From a virus: a DNA stretch of 64,000 nucleotides. Positions within the stretch are counted from its first letter, which is position 1; every line of letters begins with the position of its first letter. Positions 34,160 to 41,540 of the stretch are shown piece after piece. A model generated the notes under the pieces. It ran no database searches. It worked only from the letters and a program-made list of their open reading frames with translations, and was not told the origin of the DNA. The stretch spans positions 113,975 to 177,974 of IMG/VR virus record IMGVR_UViG_3300031669_000002; one strand, written 5' to 3'. The position numbers and the translations under genes were made by a program.

Positions 34160-34679
34160 ATCGCAGTATTGAGAACTTAGCAGCAGACGCCGAAAGGCAA
34201 CGGAGCGTAAGAGGACTAAGGAAGATATTGCAAAGTAGCAAACTGTTACAGAACACCGTGCAGTATAAAAAATGGCACAGACCATCGTGTTAGCAAACTG
34301 AGAAAACGAAAAATATCCCACTCAGTATAATAAAGAATAACGGAAACCGAGGAATGAAATTGGCCTGTGATGAACAGGGTGCCCTTAAAAAGGCTTAGTA
34401 AAAATCGGTTATAATTAAAGTGCCTTTACGGAGACATTTTAATTATACACATTCAATTGGAAGGATACACTAGTTGACGACAGCGATTGAGTGTGTTACA
34501 AATTTTGAAACTATGAGATAGCGTCGCTAAACGATGTCGAGTAGGTTGCTAGTGTAGTGGTTGCACACTGCTGGCGAGTAAGGTAAGATGAGGTGTTAGC
34601 GCACTGATGAGATCCTGAAAAACTGGCGGAGGCGAAGGTTCGAATCTCTTTACATTCGTTCAATTAAATTAGTTCGACT
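34160..34679 (+). other. transcribed region with tRNA-like and hairpin structures, no canonical tRNA
   Basis: About 34344-34410 carries a Leu-type D-loop (GAAATTGG) and a hairpin GCC-CTTAAAA-GGC (anticodon-like TAA) closed by AACCGA/TCGGTT but has no T arm. It is followed by a 9-bp hairpin (ATAATTAAA...TTTTAATTAT). About 34545-34660 has a D-arm-like GTGTAGTGGTTGCACAC and a T-loop-like GGTTCGAATC without matching acceptor strands. These could be decayed or rearranged tRNAs. Confidence 0.35.
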
Positions 34680-34710
34680 CCTATGTACTTGTGATAAATA
34701 AGTACATAGG
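34680..34710 (+). promoter_or_regulatory. hairpin over a ribosome site with late promoter in the loop
   Basis: CCTATGTACTT (34680-34690) pairs perfectly with AAGTACATAGG (34700-34710), whose end is part of the ribosome site AGGAG. GATAAATA (34693-34700) lies in the loop. Long transcripts would mask the site; transcripts from the late promoter would not. Same design as at 29910. Confidence 0.7.
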
Positions 34711-34718
34711 AGAAATAA

Positions 34719-35333
34719 ATGTTTTATTTTTTGTATCAAACAACTAATCTTTTAAACGGTAAGATCTATGTAGGTGTTCATAAGACCAATAATTTAGATG
34801 ATGATTACTTAGGAACCGGCACTCTTATTAAGCAGGCTATTAAAAAATACGGTAAACAGAATTTCAAGAGAGTTATTTTAGAAATGTTTGATACTGCCGA
34901 TAGTATGTACTTGCGAGAATCACAGGTCGTGACAAAAGCTTTTACTGATAGAGAAGATGTGTATAATATCCGTGTTGGAGGTAAGGCAGGAGTTGAGGAA
35001 TTTCACGATAGGTTAAGATCAGATTCAACATTTAAGAAAGAATATTCTGCTAAACTAAGTGCAGCAGCACACAGAAGAATATTACGCGGTGACAGCAGTT
35101 TACACAGGTATACAAAAGAAGATGGACTTAACGGTTCTGCCGCTGCTCTATCAGAAGATGCTAGAAAAAAGCGCAAGAATACATTTAACGAAATAGGTCA
35201 TCAACAAGGTGAAAAGAATGCCCAGTATGGCACGAGATGGATTACAAATGAATTACAAAGTATTAAAATAAAAAAAGATGCTCTAATTCCAAAAGGATGG
35301 AGAGCAGGTCGTGTTAATGGAAATAAGAAGTAG
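34719..35333 (+). CDS. GIY-YIG homing endonuclease, tRNA-array subfamily
   Basis: 204 residues. LYQTTNLLNGKIYVGVHKTN, YLGTGTLIKQAIKKYG and DREDVYNIRVGG form the GIY-YIG module; the ending GEKNAQYGTRWITNELQSIK is the DNA-binding tail shared with the nucleases at 36764, 37546, 44205 and 47687, so these are one recently multiplied subfamily. Ends 6 bases before a tRNA-like element. Confidence 0.9.
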   Translation: MFYFLYQTTNLLNGKIYVGVHKTNNLDDDYLGTGTLIKQAIKKYGKQNFKRVILEMFDTADSMYLRESQVVTKAFTDREDVYNIRVGGKAGVEEFHDRLRSDSTFKKEYSAKLSAAAHRRILRGDSSLHRYTKEDGLNGSAAALSEDARKKRKNTFNEIGHQQGEKNAQYGTRWITNELQSIKIKKDALIPKGWRAGRVNGNKK

Positions 35334-35339
35334 ATTCAA

Positions 35340-35392
35340 AGACACTGCACCGTCATTAAATGACAGCGCCTGGGCCGCGAAAGTGTCCACCA
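35340..35392 (+). ncRNA. 53-nt tRNA-like element ending ACCA
   Basis: AGACACT/AGTGTCC can form an acceptor stem (first pair A-C), followed by ACCA. The interior has a hairpin GTCA-TTAAA-TGAC and a second GCG-CCTGGGC-CGC, with no canonical D or T arm. One of several short CCA-ended elements in the array. Confidence 0.35.
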
Positions 35393-35740
35393 ATTTTCTT
35401 TACTACAATGTTCTGAGCCGACACTTTGAATGAAGGCCACTTCAGTAGTAATCGTGATATGAGTCAATAGAGTTACACAAGAGTAATCCAGGGTAATTAC
35501 TATATTTCCAATCACAGAATTCTGTTATCCATGAGTTGTACTAGTGAAGTTTCTTCCACGGATAATGTAATACTTGAAGGCTGGCAAGTTATGTCCAGCA
35601 GACAGTGGAGACTGGAACCGAGATAAACGGAACGTGTATGAGCTATTTTGACCGACGTTTATAGCATAGAACTCCGATTAACAGTGCGGTAGGGTAATAA
35701 ATTTTGCATCCCGACTGTCAGTGATTGACAGAGACAAAGC
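35393..35740 (+). other. non-coding, structured, unassigned
   Basis: No gene or canonical tRNA seen. Contains several local inverted repeats, for example ATAAACG/CGTTTAT (about 35623-35662) and AAAGTGTC near 35380 with GACACTTT near 35420. Probably transcribed with the array. Confidence 0.3.
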
Positions 35741-35751
35741 AAATACGATAG

Positions 35752-35936
35752 AAGCACATTCAATTAACTGTGCGGTAATGGATGTTGGGATAAGTGAGTA
35801 GGCCACTCATGTAATACAATTGAAGTTATCCAATACGGTGACAGTTCGACAGGCGAATAGCCCCTACGAGGGGAAGAAGTAGGTTAATACAAAAGGGCAA
35901 CTCCTACTCACTTTGTTCAGTTAATTGAATGTGCTT
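35752..35936 (+). ncRNA. 185-nt RNA closed by a perfect 19-bp terminal stem
   Basis: 35752-35770 is the exact reverse complement of 35918-35936. Inside, AAGTGAGTAGG pairs with CCTACTCACTT and CCCC-TACGA-GGGG forms a hairpin. No tRNA arms identified. The long perfect stem suggests an RNase III-type processing helix. Confidence 0.45.
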
Positions 35937-35937
35937 A

Positions 35938-36125
35938 GAAATACATTTACTGGGACGCTCAGTTGGTGAACGATTCCAACTAGACGAGAACGGACCGCAG
36001 CGTGTTATCCTCGGTCAAATGCGGAAAATAGGGTGGTTCCTAGAGTACTGCAATATCTCGTGACAGCATAGCGATTGACCATCGTTTACTAGTGCGAACC
36101 TAGTGCATCCCAGTAAATGTATTTC
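35938..36125 (+). ncRNA. 188-nt RNA closed by a perfect 18-bp terminal stem, possibly an insertion-bearing tRNA
   Basis: 35938-35955 is the exact reverse complement of 36108-36125. Near the 3' side ACTAG-TGCGAAC-CTAGT looks like a T arm (T-x-C-R-A loop) followed by GCATCCC, which pairs with GGGACGC on the 5' side (6 of 7). If so it is a tRNA with about 100 nt of extra sequence and a 12-bp outward extension of the acceptor stem. Confidence 0.4.
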
Positions 36126-36437
36126 AATAATTAGATTTGGGTTACTTGCTCCATTAGGCATTGCTAGGCGCTAAAGTTTAGCAATGTATGAAACCAGGTC
36201 CGAGTTACAAGATACGGGTAGACACCATAGTCCCCAGATGTAGTAACAACAAAAGATGAGGCGATGGATTTAAACAGCAAGAAGTAATGAGAAAGGCTGT
36301 GAAGATATGGTGTTGACACAATCGGTTCTTCCTAAAGTTTCCTGCAGAAAGAAAACACTGCGACCTTAGCTTGAGCGGGCGGTATGTCAGTTACGAAACA
36401 GTAGGGTAGAAGCCCTTACGCTTAGGCACAAATTTAT
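36126..36437 (+). other. non-coding, unassigned
   Basis: No coding gene or canonical tRNA. ATTGCTA/TAGCAAT hairpin near 36160-36185. Otherwise nothing recognised. Confidence 0.3.
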
Positions 36438-36527
36438 GGAGAACGGGCTGGACGGCAAGGCAGAAGTTTGCTAAACTTTAGGACACATAATATGGTCCAC
36501 AGGGTTCGACTCCCTGGTTCTCCGCCA
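36438..36527 (+). tRNA. tRNA-Ser(GCU)
   Basis: GGAGAAC/GTTCTCC acceptor, anticodon loop TTGCTAA, variable arm GGAC...GTCC, T arm CAGGG-TTCGACT-CCCTG, CCA encoded. Class II. Confidence 0.9.
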
Positions 36528-36537
36528 AACAAATTAT

Positions 36538-36612
36538 GCGTGGTAAGTGTTGGTGATTGCACGATTGGCTTCCACCCAATAAGATAGGGTTTGACTCCCT
36601 AACCCCGCGCCA
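36538..36612 (+). tRNA. tRNA-Gly(UCC)
   Basis: GCGTGGT/ACCCCGC with a T-C mismatch at the fourth pair (same mismatch in the Gly tRNA at 51564), anticodon arm ATTGG-CTTCCAC-CCAAT, T arm with TTTGACT loop. Confidence 0.85.
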
Positions 36613-36664
36613 AACAATGGCACCTGCAAGTTGGTGTCTATATAAATGAACTTGCAAGAACAAT

Positions 36665-36737
36665 AGGTTGTTCGTCTAGTGGTAAGACCAGGCACTCCAA
36701 ACGCCTTAACGAGGGTTCGATTCCTTCACTTCCTGCA
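36665..36737 (+). tRNA. tRNA-Trp(CCA), degenerate acceptor
   Basis: Anticodon arm AGGCA-CTCCAAA-CGCCT identical to the Trp tRNA at 47205. Acceptor AGGTTGT/ACTTCCT has two T-T mismatches; 3' end G-CA leads straight into the upstream sequence of the 36764 nuclease gene. May be damaged by the insertion. Confidence 0.6.
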
Positions 36738-36751
36738 TGTAGTAAATTTTG

Positions 36752-36759
36752 CATAAATA
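36752..36759 (+). promoter_or_regulatory. late promoter CATAAATA, 4 bases before ATG
   Basis: Part of the shared element TAGTAAATTTTGCATAAATA (36740-36759); no ribosome site before the ATG at 36764. Confidence 0.7.
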
Positions 36760-36763
36760 AGTT

Positions 36764-37441
36764 ATGTTCTATTACTTATATGAGGTCAAAAACAACCTCA
36801 ATGGCAAAATTTACGTTGGAGTTCATAAAACGAAGTCACTTGATGACGGATATATGGGCTCTGGAAAAGTTATTCGACATGCTATTAAAAAGCACGGAGT
36901 TGAAAACTTTACAAAAGTCATACTTGAGCAGTTTGATAATTCAGTTGCTATGTATGCAAGAGAAAAAGAAGTGGTCACCGATGAATTTTTACTACGCGAA
37001 GATGTGTATAATCTTCGACGTGGTGGCTTCGGTGGATTTGAATATATCAATAAGACCGGGTTAAACTTTAAGGGATATGCATCGCCTGCCGAACGTAGCA
37101 GACATATAAACCCATTCTTAAATAAAGATCGTTACTCAGCGGAATGGCATAGGATAGCCAAAAAAAATAAAACATCTGCTGCAAGTAAAGCAAGAAAATT
37201 AGGAAAAGGTCATAATTTTTCTGCCATTGATTCAAAAAAAGGATGTATGTTGGCAGCAACACCGAAGGCAATAGAAAAAAGAAAAGAAACATTTGCTAAA
37301 ATTGGTCACCAACAAGGCGAAAAGAATTCACAAGCAGGAACAATGTGGATTACCAATGGCAAAGAAAACAAAAAGATTAAGAAGAATACATTTATTCCAT
37401 GTGGATGGAATAAAGGTAGAATACAAGTTACGCCCTTTTAG
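36764..37441 (+). CDS. GIY-YIG homing endonuclease inserted between two tRNAs
   Basis: 225 residues of the array subfamily: YLYEVKNNLNGKIYVGVHKT, YMGSGKVIRHAIKKHG, REDVYNLRRGGFGGFE, and tail GEKNSQAGTMWITNGKENKK. Its last three codons and stop lie inside the 5' end of the tRNA-Thr at 37432 (10-base overlap), and its promoter begins at the 3' end of the Trp tRNA, so it fills the space between two tRNAs exactly. Confidence 0.9.
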   Translation: MFYYLYEVKNNLNGKIYVGVHKTKSLDDGYMGSGKVIRHAIKKHGVENFTKVILEQFDNSVAMYAREKEVVTDEFLLREDVYNLRRGGFGGFEYINKTGLNFKGYASPAERSRHINPFLNKDRYSAEWHRIAKKNKTSAASKARKLGKGHNFSAIDSKKGCMLAATPKAIEKRKETFAKIGHQQGEKNSQAGTMWITNGKENKKIKKNTFIPCGWNKGRIQVTPF

Positions 37442-37504
37442 TATAACGGTCCATTATGCTTGTTTTGTAATCAAGTGATGGCGGTTCGATTCCGTCAAGG
37501 GGCA
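37432..37504 (+). tRNA. tRNA-Thr(UGU)
   Basis: GCCCTTT/AAGGGGC acceptor, loop TTTGTAA, T arm with TTCGATT. No CCA encoded (ACACA follows). 5' end overlaps the nuclease gene. Confidence 0.85.
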
Positions 37505-37508
37505 CACA

Positions 37509-37528
37509 TAGTAGATTTTGTATAAATA
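37509..37528 (+). promoter_or_regulatory. conserved 20-base nuclease-cassette leader with late promoter
   Basis: TAGTAGATTTTGTATAAATA begins directly behind the tRNA 3' end; identical at 44167-44186 and close at 36740. TATAAATA at its end is the exact T4 late consensus. Confidence 0.75.
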
Positions 37529-37545
37529 AGTAATGGAGACAAAAT

Positions 37546-38199
37546 ATGTTCTATTACTTATACGAAGTTAAAAATAATCTTAACGGTAAAATCTACGTAG
37601 GAGTTCATAAGACTAACGACTTAAATGACGGGTATATGGGCTCTGGAAAGTATATTCGAAGTGTAATTACAAAACACGGAATTTCGAGTTTTACTAAAGT
37701 CATACTTGAGACTTTTGAGAATGCGGAAGCTATGTATGCAAGAGAAAAAGAGATAGTCACCGATGAATTTTTGTTACGCGACGATGTGTATAATTTACGT
37801 CGTGGAGGTTTTGGTGGATTTGATCAGATCAACAAAAAACTTACAAGTTCTGATTTTTCACGTAGAGGGAAAGTCGGCAGAAAGAAGCAGTTAATGTTTG
37901 CTGATGCGCCAACTTGGGGAAATAATCCCAACTTTAATGAAATGCATAATAAGGGAATTATCACAAGAAAAAACCGAGGCGATAACTTTACAAAAGAAGC
38001 ATGTAAATCGGCAGCTAGTATTGCATCGATAGAAAAAAGAAAAAAGACATATAAAGAAACTTGTCATCAACACGGTGAAAAGAATTCGCAATATGGATCT
38101 ATGTGGATTACTAATGGTTTAGAAAATAAAAAGATTAAAAAGACCGATTCACTTCCGAGAGGATTTAGAAAAGGACGCTCTTCCAAGAAACAAAATTAA
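37546..38199 (+). CDS. GIY-YIG homing endonuclease, tRNA-array subfamily
   Basis: 217 residues with GGAGAC ribosome site. Near-identical N-terminal module to 36764 (YLYEVKNNLNGKIYVGVHKT, YMGSGKYIRSVITKHG) and tail GEKNSQYGSMWITNGLENKK. The tail is nearly identical to that of 47687 (TDSLPRGFRKGR), while the linkers differ, showing module exchange. Ends 1 base before a tRNA-Leu. Confidence 0.9.
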   Translation: MFYYLYEVKNNLNGKIYVGVHKTNDLNDGYMGSGKYIRSVITKHGISSFTKVILETFENAEAMYAREKEIVTDEFLLRDDVYNLRRGGFGGFDQINKKLTSSDFSRRGKVGRKKQLMFADAPTWGNNPNFNEMHNKGIITRKNRGDNFTKEACKSAASIASIEKRKKTYKETCHQHGEKNSQYGSMWITNGLENKKIKKTDSLPRGFRKGRSSKKQN

Positions 38200-38200
38200 T

Positions 38201-38277
38201 GCCCTTGTGATGGAATTGGGATACATACTAGATTTAGAATCTAGGTTCTGCAGGTTCGAAGCCTGTCAAGGGTACCA
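38201..38277 (+). tRNA. tRNA-Leu(UAG) with short variable loop
   Basis: GCCCTTG/CAAGGGT, anticodon CTAGA-TTTAGAA-TCTAG, T arm GCAGG-TTCGAAG-CCTGT, CCA. Only about 5 nt of variable region, unlike bacterial Leu tRNAs, which are class II. Confidence 0.85.
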
Positions 38278-38283
38278 AACAAT

Positions 38284-38357
38284 GGAGATATAGCCAAGCG
38301 GCCAGGCGATGGATTGCAAACCCATTTAGATAAGTTCGACTCTTATTATCTCCTCCA
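38284..38357 (+). tRNA. tRNA-Cys(GCA)
   Basis: GGAGATA/TATCTCC, loop TTGCAAA, T loop TTCGACT, CCA encoded. Confidence 0.88.
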
Positions 38358-38537
38358 AAATCGCAAGTGATGACAACTGGTGATGGTGTAATAGGCACAC
38401 CGCTATTGACGCGGAGGTTAATGGGATGTGAGGCCCTTAGAATCCAAGACAACCAGAGGACACGATCGGCCTTTTCGCTTCTGTACTAGTCGGAGGTTTG
38501 AACAAGCGACCAATTTTAATATTGAAATGCACGAATG
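38358..38537 (+). other. tRNA-like but unassigned RNA region
   Basis: Leu-type D-arm GTGATGGTGTAATAGGCACAC, hairpin CCGC-TATTGAC-GCGG, CTGGT/ACCAG closing pairs, and further on GGAGG-TTTGAAC. Pieces look tRNA-derived but no consistent cloverleaf was found. Confidence 0.3.
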
Positions 38538-38608
38538 ACCCATGAGATGTAATGGTTTACATGTCGGCTTAAAACCGAGATAAGGTGGTTCGATTCCACC
38601 CATGGCGA
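38538..38608 (+). tRNA. tRNA-Leu(UAA), short, imperfect acceptor
   Basis: Anticodon arm TCGG-CTTAAAA-CCGA, T arm GGTGG-TTCGATT-CCACC; acceptor pairs only CCATG/CATGG with mismatches at the end; no CCA. Confidence 0.6.
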
Positions 38609-38623
38609 GACTTGCATTAGATA

Positions 38624-38698
38624 TGCTGGTATCGTATAATGGTATTACGGTTGTTTCGTAAGCAACTTATGAGGGCTCGAATCCTTCTACCAGCACCA
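38624..38698 (+). tRNA. tRNA-Thr(CGU)
   Basis: TGCTGGT/ACCAGCA, loop TTCGTAA, T loop CTCGAAT, CCA. Confidence 0.9.
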
Positions 38699-38703
38699 AA
38701 TTA

Positions 38704-38779
38704 TGCAACATTGAAGAGAGTGGCTGTCGTCCGCACCTACACTGCGGGTAGGTTGGTTCGATTCCAACATGTTGCACCA
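38704..38779 (+). tRNA. tRNA-Val(UAC)
   Basis: TGCAACA/TGTTGCA, anticodon CCGCA-CCTACAC-TGCGG (C at position 33), CCA. Confidence 0.88.
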
Positions 38780-38890
38780 AGTTTTTTGCAAAAAGAAAGG
38801 TGACGCGGTAAGCATAAATGTGTGGTGCTTATAAAATCCGACAAAACGTCAGGGGTAAAACTCCATACGCACAGCCAAATTTAATAACAA

Positions 38891-38975
38891 TGCGTCGTAC
38901 GCCTTATGGAGGGCACGTGGCTGTAACCCACAGGTCGGCTAGTCCGAGTTGGTTCGATTCCAGCATGACGCACCA
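38891..38975 (+). tRNA. tRNA-Tyr(GUA)
   Basis: TGCGTCG/TGACGCA, GTGG-CTGTAAC-CCAC, class II variable arm TCGG-CTAG-TCCGA, T arm GTTGG-TTCGATT-CCAGC, CCA. Confidence 0.9.
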
Positions 38976-38989
38976 AATTTAAAGATACG

Positions 38990-39098
38990 CCGTTGGTCAT
39001 AGGCGCATACGATTACCTAAAATTGAGACCCATTAAACCGGGCCACTTGAGTAGGGCAAGGTAGCAATTCCTGATAGTAATTGCATTGACCAAGAACA
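38990..39098 (+). ncRNA. structured RNA with TTGGTCA/TGACCAA closing pair
   Basis: TTGGTCA near 38995 pairs with TGACCAA near 39088; inner AGCAATT/AATTGC hairpin. Lies between two tRNA-Tyr genes; not a cloverleaf. Confidence 0.35.
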
Positions 39099-39100
39099 AT

Positions 39101-39185
39101 GGGTGGGGACTGGCGCTGGCGACTAGAGCGGACTGTAACTCCGTGGCCTCACGGCCGATAGGTTCGACTCCTATACCACCCACCA
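39101..39185 (+). tRNA. tRNA-Tyr(GUA), second copy
   Basis: GGGTGGG/ACCACCC (last pair mismatched), CGGA-CTGTAAC-TCCG, variable arm GGCC-TCAC-GGCC, T arm GATAGG-type with TTCGACT loop, CCA. Confidence 0.88.
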
Positions 39186-39248
39186 AGTTTTGTTAGTGAA
39201 CTAAAGATAAACGCTCGCACATATCAATACAGAGTTTATACAAACATT

Positions 39249-39341
39249 GGTCCCGTAGTTTAAGGAAAACAAACGGCTTTATATACCGTCAAGGCTCTAG
39301 ATGAGGGCAAGTCGTGGGATCGTTACCCACCGGGACTACCA
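39249..39341 (+). tRNA. tRNA-Ile(UAU)-like with long variable region
   Basis: GGTCCCG/CGGGACT, ACGG-CTTTATATA-CCGT (anticodon probably TAT), about 20 nt between anticodon and T arms, T arm GTGGG-ATCGTTA-CCCAC, CCA. The isotype depends on the unusual loop. Confidence 0.6.
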
Positions 39342-39415
39342 GATGGGCTGGAACGACACGGATCGTAACCGTAGGAGTACCATATTTTAGTAACAAAGCA
39401 GAGAGTATTCTTTGC

Positions 39416-39494
39416 TCCGTAAAATCCGAGCATGGCGCATGGACGTGACTGTTAATCACTGGTTAGGCTGGTTCGATTCCAGCATACGGAGCAA
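39416..39494 (+). tRNA. tRNA-Asn(GUU) with extended acceptor stem
   Basis: TCCGTAA/ATACGGA, GTGA-CTGTTAA-TCAC, T arm GCTGG-TTCGATT-CCAGC. Flanks TATTCTTTGC (39406-39415) and GCAAAGAATA (39491-39500) are perfectly complementary, adding 10 bp to the stem. No CCA. Confidence 0.85.
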
Positions 39495-39521
39495 AGAATA
39501 TTTAGGTAACGCGATAGACTG

Positions 39522-39529
39522 CATAAATA
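39522..39529 (+). promoter_or_regulatory. late promoter CATAAATA
   Basis: 16 bases before the ATG at 39546 with a TAGGAG ribosome site in between. Confidence 0.7.
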
Positions 39530-39545
39530 CAATATAGGAGTAATT

Positions 39546-40175
39546 ATGTTGAATTGTAAATTTTGTGCTAAGGACTGTAAAAATGCAAACTCATTAAGAA
39601 ATCATGAAAGGTTATGCAAAGAAAACCCAGAGCATCAAACTACATATTTCTCAACACCAGAACGTAAACTTGATATGCGGTGTAGAACAAATCAATTCAT
39701 AAAAGCAGAAAGAGAAGGATTACCAAAGCCAATTGTATCTGCTATTACAAGAAAGAAAAGTTCTGATGCAGTTTTATCTAGAACCAACGAATGGAATAAA
39801 GAAAATGGAAAACGAATTGCCAAAACTATTGCCGAGAAAGTTGCTAACGGCACATGGCATACTTCATTAGCTAAGAACATGCATTACGATTATAACGGTG
39901 TTGATTTACATGGCTCGTGGGAATTATCGTATGCAATGTATCTCGACGAAAACAAAATAAAGTGGGTGCGCAATAAAGACTCATTTGCGTATGTATTTGA
40001 AGGCAAGACCCGAAAATATACTCCGGACTTTTTCTTAGTAGATACTAAAGAGTATGTAGAAGTCAAAGGATATAACACAGAAAAAGATGATGCTAAGTGG
40101 ACACAGTTTCCGCTCGCATTAAAAGTGTTGATGAAAAAAGATTTATTGGAGCTAGGTATTAAAATAAAGTTATAA
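39546..40175 (+). CDS. PD-(D/E)XK-type homing endonuclease with N-terminal zinc finger
   Basis: 209 residues. N-terminal C2HC finger CKFCAKDCKNANSLRNHERL followed by Cys; basic linker; C-terminal nuclease core HGSWELSYAMYLDENKIKWV, KYTPDFFLVDTKEYVEVKGY with the PD...E-x-K signature. The same layout occurs at 45681 and 49809. Ends 19 bases before a tRNA-Ala, so again placed at a tRNA. Confidence 0.82.
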   Translation: MLNCKFCAKDCKNANSLRNHERLCKENPEHQTTYFSTPERKLDMRCRTNQFIKAEREGLPKPIVSAITRKKSSDAVLSRTNEWNKENGKRIAKTIAEKVANGTWHTSLAKNMHYDYNGVDLHGSWELSYAMYLDENKIKWVRNKDSFAYVFEGKTRKYTPDFFLVDTKEYVEVKGYNTEKDDAKWTQFPLALKVLMKKDLLELGIKIKL

Positions 40176-40194
40176 AGTATTTTACAAAGTTTAT

Positions 40195-40269
40195 GGGCTG
40201 ATAGTGATAGTGATAGCACATCGCGCTTGCACCGCGAGAGCCGGGGTTTGATTCCCCGTCGGTCCACCA
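40195..40269 (+). tRNA. tRNA-Ala(UGC)
   Basis: GGGCTGA/TCGGTCC, TCGCG-CTTGCAC-CGCGA, T loop TTTGATT, CCA. Confidence 0.92.
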
Positions 40270-40275
40270 AGTTAT

Positions 40276-40349
40276 AGTCCTGTCCTCTAACGGTAAGAGG
40301 GTCGCCCGATTAGCGACTAATTTCAGTTCGACTCTGAATGGGACCACCA
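40276..40349 (+). tRNA. tRNA-Ile(GAU), A1-C72 mismatch
   Basis: AGTCCTG/TGGGACC with first pair A-C, GTCGC-CCGATTA-GCGAC (C33), CCA. Confidence 0.82.
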
Positions 40350-40461
40350 AACAAATAAAGACCTTAGTAAAAGAGTGCCGCATGTCACTGAACCATGCTA
40401 CAAGGTTTTTAGAACAACGGGGGATTAGGCTAGTTGAAATGTTAAGCTACTGCTTTCCCAA

Positions 40462-40469
40462 CATAAATA
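40462..40469 (+). promoter_or_regulatory. late promoter CATAAATA, 5 bases before ATG
   Basis: Octamer followed by ATAGT then the ATG at 40475; no ribosome site. Confidence 0.7.
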
Positions 40470-40474
40470 ATAGT

Positions 40475-41029
40475 ATGAAACGAATATTAATCAATGACAT
40501 GCCCTGGACAGTAATACAAGCCGAGTATGATTCGGGATTATCAATAAGAGACATAGGTAAAAAACGAAGCATGAGTGGAAAAACGTTTGCTAACGCACGG
40601 CGATTGGGACTATTTACTTCCAGAACTGCATCAGAATCATTAAAGATAAAGCATCAAATTAGTCCAAGAGATTATTCAGCGGTTCGTAGTCAGAGGTCAG
40701 CATTAACTAACTATAGAGCAGACTGTGCTTTTAAGTTTAATCTTAACAGTTATCCCGATGAGTTTGAATTTACATTAGTCGAAAGATATGGATGGTATAA
40801 AGCTAAAAATAGGGGCGACAACCAGACTGGGATCAGCAGAGACCACTCAGTAAGTGTTAGGTATGGGTTTGATAACAAGTTATCAGCAGAACATTTATCA
40901 CATCCAGCAAACTGTGCATTAATGCAACATGGAAAAAACGTATCAAAAGGTAAAAAGAATACAATGTCTTATGAAGAATTGCTTACTCGCATTGAATCAT
41001 GGGATAAGAAATATGGGCTGTTAGTATAG
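40475..41029 (+). CDS. HNH homing endonuclease overlapping a tRNA
   Basis: 184 residues from the ATG after the late promoter; an in-frame upstream ATG at 40382 precedes the promoter and is not used in this reading. N-terminal HTH (MPWTVIQAEYDSGLSIRDIG), C-terminal HNH core SRDHSVSVRYGFDN, LSAEHLSHPANCALM. Its last five codons, including the stop, are the first 15 bases of tRNA-Ala at 41015. Related to the HNH protein at 4134. Confidence 0.85.
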   Translation: MKRILINDMPWTVIQAEYDSGLSIRDIGKKRSMSGKTFANARRLGLFTSRTASESLKIKHQISPRDYSAVRSQRSALTNYRADCAFKFNLNSYPDEFEFTLVERYGWYKAKNRGDNQTGISRDHSVSVRYGFDNKLSAEHLSHPANCALMQHGKNVSKGKKNTMSYEELLTRIESWDKKYGLLV

Positions 41030-41088
41030 CGGGATTACGTCGCCCTTGCACGGCGAATACCGGGGTTCGACTCCCCGACGGTCCACCA
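41015..41088 (+). tRNA. tRNA-Ala(UGC), second copy
   Basis: GGGCTGT/ACGGTCC, TCGCC-CTTGCAC-GGCGA, T loop TTCGACT, CCA. First 15 bases are also coding for the nuclease. Confidence 0.92.
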
Positions 41089-41094
41089 AACAAC

Positions 41095-41169
41095 ACTGCT
41101 GTCGTCTACTGGATAGGACGCTAGGCTTTCAACCTGGAGAAGACGGATCGTAACCGTTCAGCAGTACCA
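41095..41169 (+). tRNA. tRNA-Glu(UUC)
   Basis: ACTGCTG/CAGCAGT, TAGG-CTTTCAA-CCTG, unusual T loop ATCGTAA, CCA. Confidence 0.88.
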
Positions 41170-41185
41170 GATTTAAAAGAACAAT

Positions 41186-41264
41186 TGGGGAATAGCCAAG
41201 ACAGGCCTAAGGCAACGGGTTTTGAACCCGTCATTCGTTGGTTCGAATCCAACTTCCCTAGCCA
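41186..41264 (+). tRNA. tRNA-Gln(UUG)
   Basis: TGGGGAA/TTCCCTA, ACGGG-TTTTGAA-CCCGT, T arm GTTGG-TTCGAAT-CCAAC, CCA. Confidence 0.9.
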
Positions 41265-41268
41265 AATT

Positions 41269-41326
41269 AGGATGCCTACTGCAAATTAAAAATTTCACTT
41301 TCAATGAAACCCAATGTGCATCCTGT
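41269..41326 (+). ncRNA. 58-nt hairpin-closed RNA between tRNAs
   Basis: AGGATGC pairs with GCATCCT; inner TTTCA/TGAAA. No tRNA arms. Confidence 0.3.
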
Positions 41327-41351
41327 AAAATATTTGAGTAGTACGCATTGT

Positions 41352-41425
41352 CGGAGATTGGGAAAGCTTGGTAATCCGTCTGTTTTGGGAACAGAAGACC
41401 GTTGGTTCGAATCCAACATTTCCGA
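41352..41425 (+). tRNA. tRNA-Pro(UGG) with extended acceptor stem
   Basis: CGGAGAT/ATTTCCG, TCTGT-TTTGGGA-ACAGA, T arm GTTGG-TTCGAAT-CCAAC. Flanks TACGCATTGT (41342-41351) and ACAATGCGTA (41425-41434) are perfectly complementary. CAA instead of CCA. Confidence 0.9.
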
Positions 41426-41466
41426 CAATGCGTATTAATAGACAGATTTAGTTTTGTGTATATCGT

Positions 41467-41540
41467 CTGTGCGTGGTGACAAGTGGACGTCGACTCGGTT
41501 TGGAACCGAGAATATGCCGGTTCGAGGCCGGCCGCACCGA
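41467..41540 (+). tRNA. tRNA-Pro(UGG), second copy
   Basis: CTGTGCG/CGCACCG with one mismatch, CTCGG-TTTGGAA-CCGAG, T arm GCCGG-TTCGAGG-CCGGC. Outer flanks TGTATAT/ATATACA also pair. CAA, no CCA. Confidence 0.88.

Noticed and set aside
34160-34679. Complete tRNAs at 34344 and 34545
   Set aside because: D- and anticodon-like or T-like parts are present but no full set of pairing strands could be assembled, in linear or permuted order.
35938-36125. Permuted tRNA reading of the second 18-bp-stem RNA (TAGACGA with TCGTTTA as acceptor)
   Set aside because: A linear reading with T arm ACTAG-TGCGAAC-CTAGT and acceptor GGGACGC/GCATCCC continues naturally into the terminal stem, as in the extended Asn and Pro tRNAs, and fits better.
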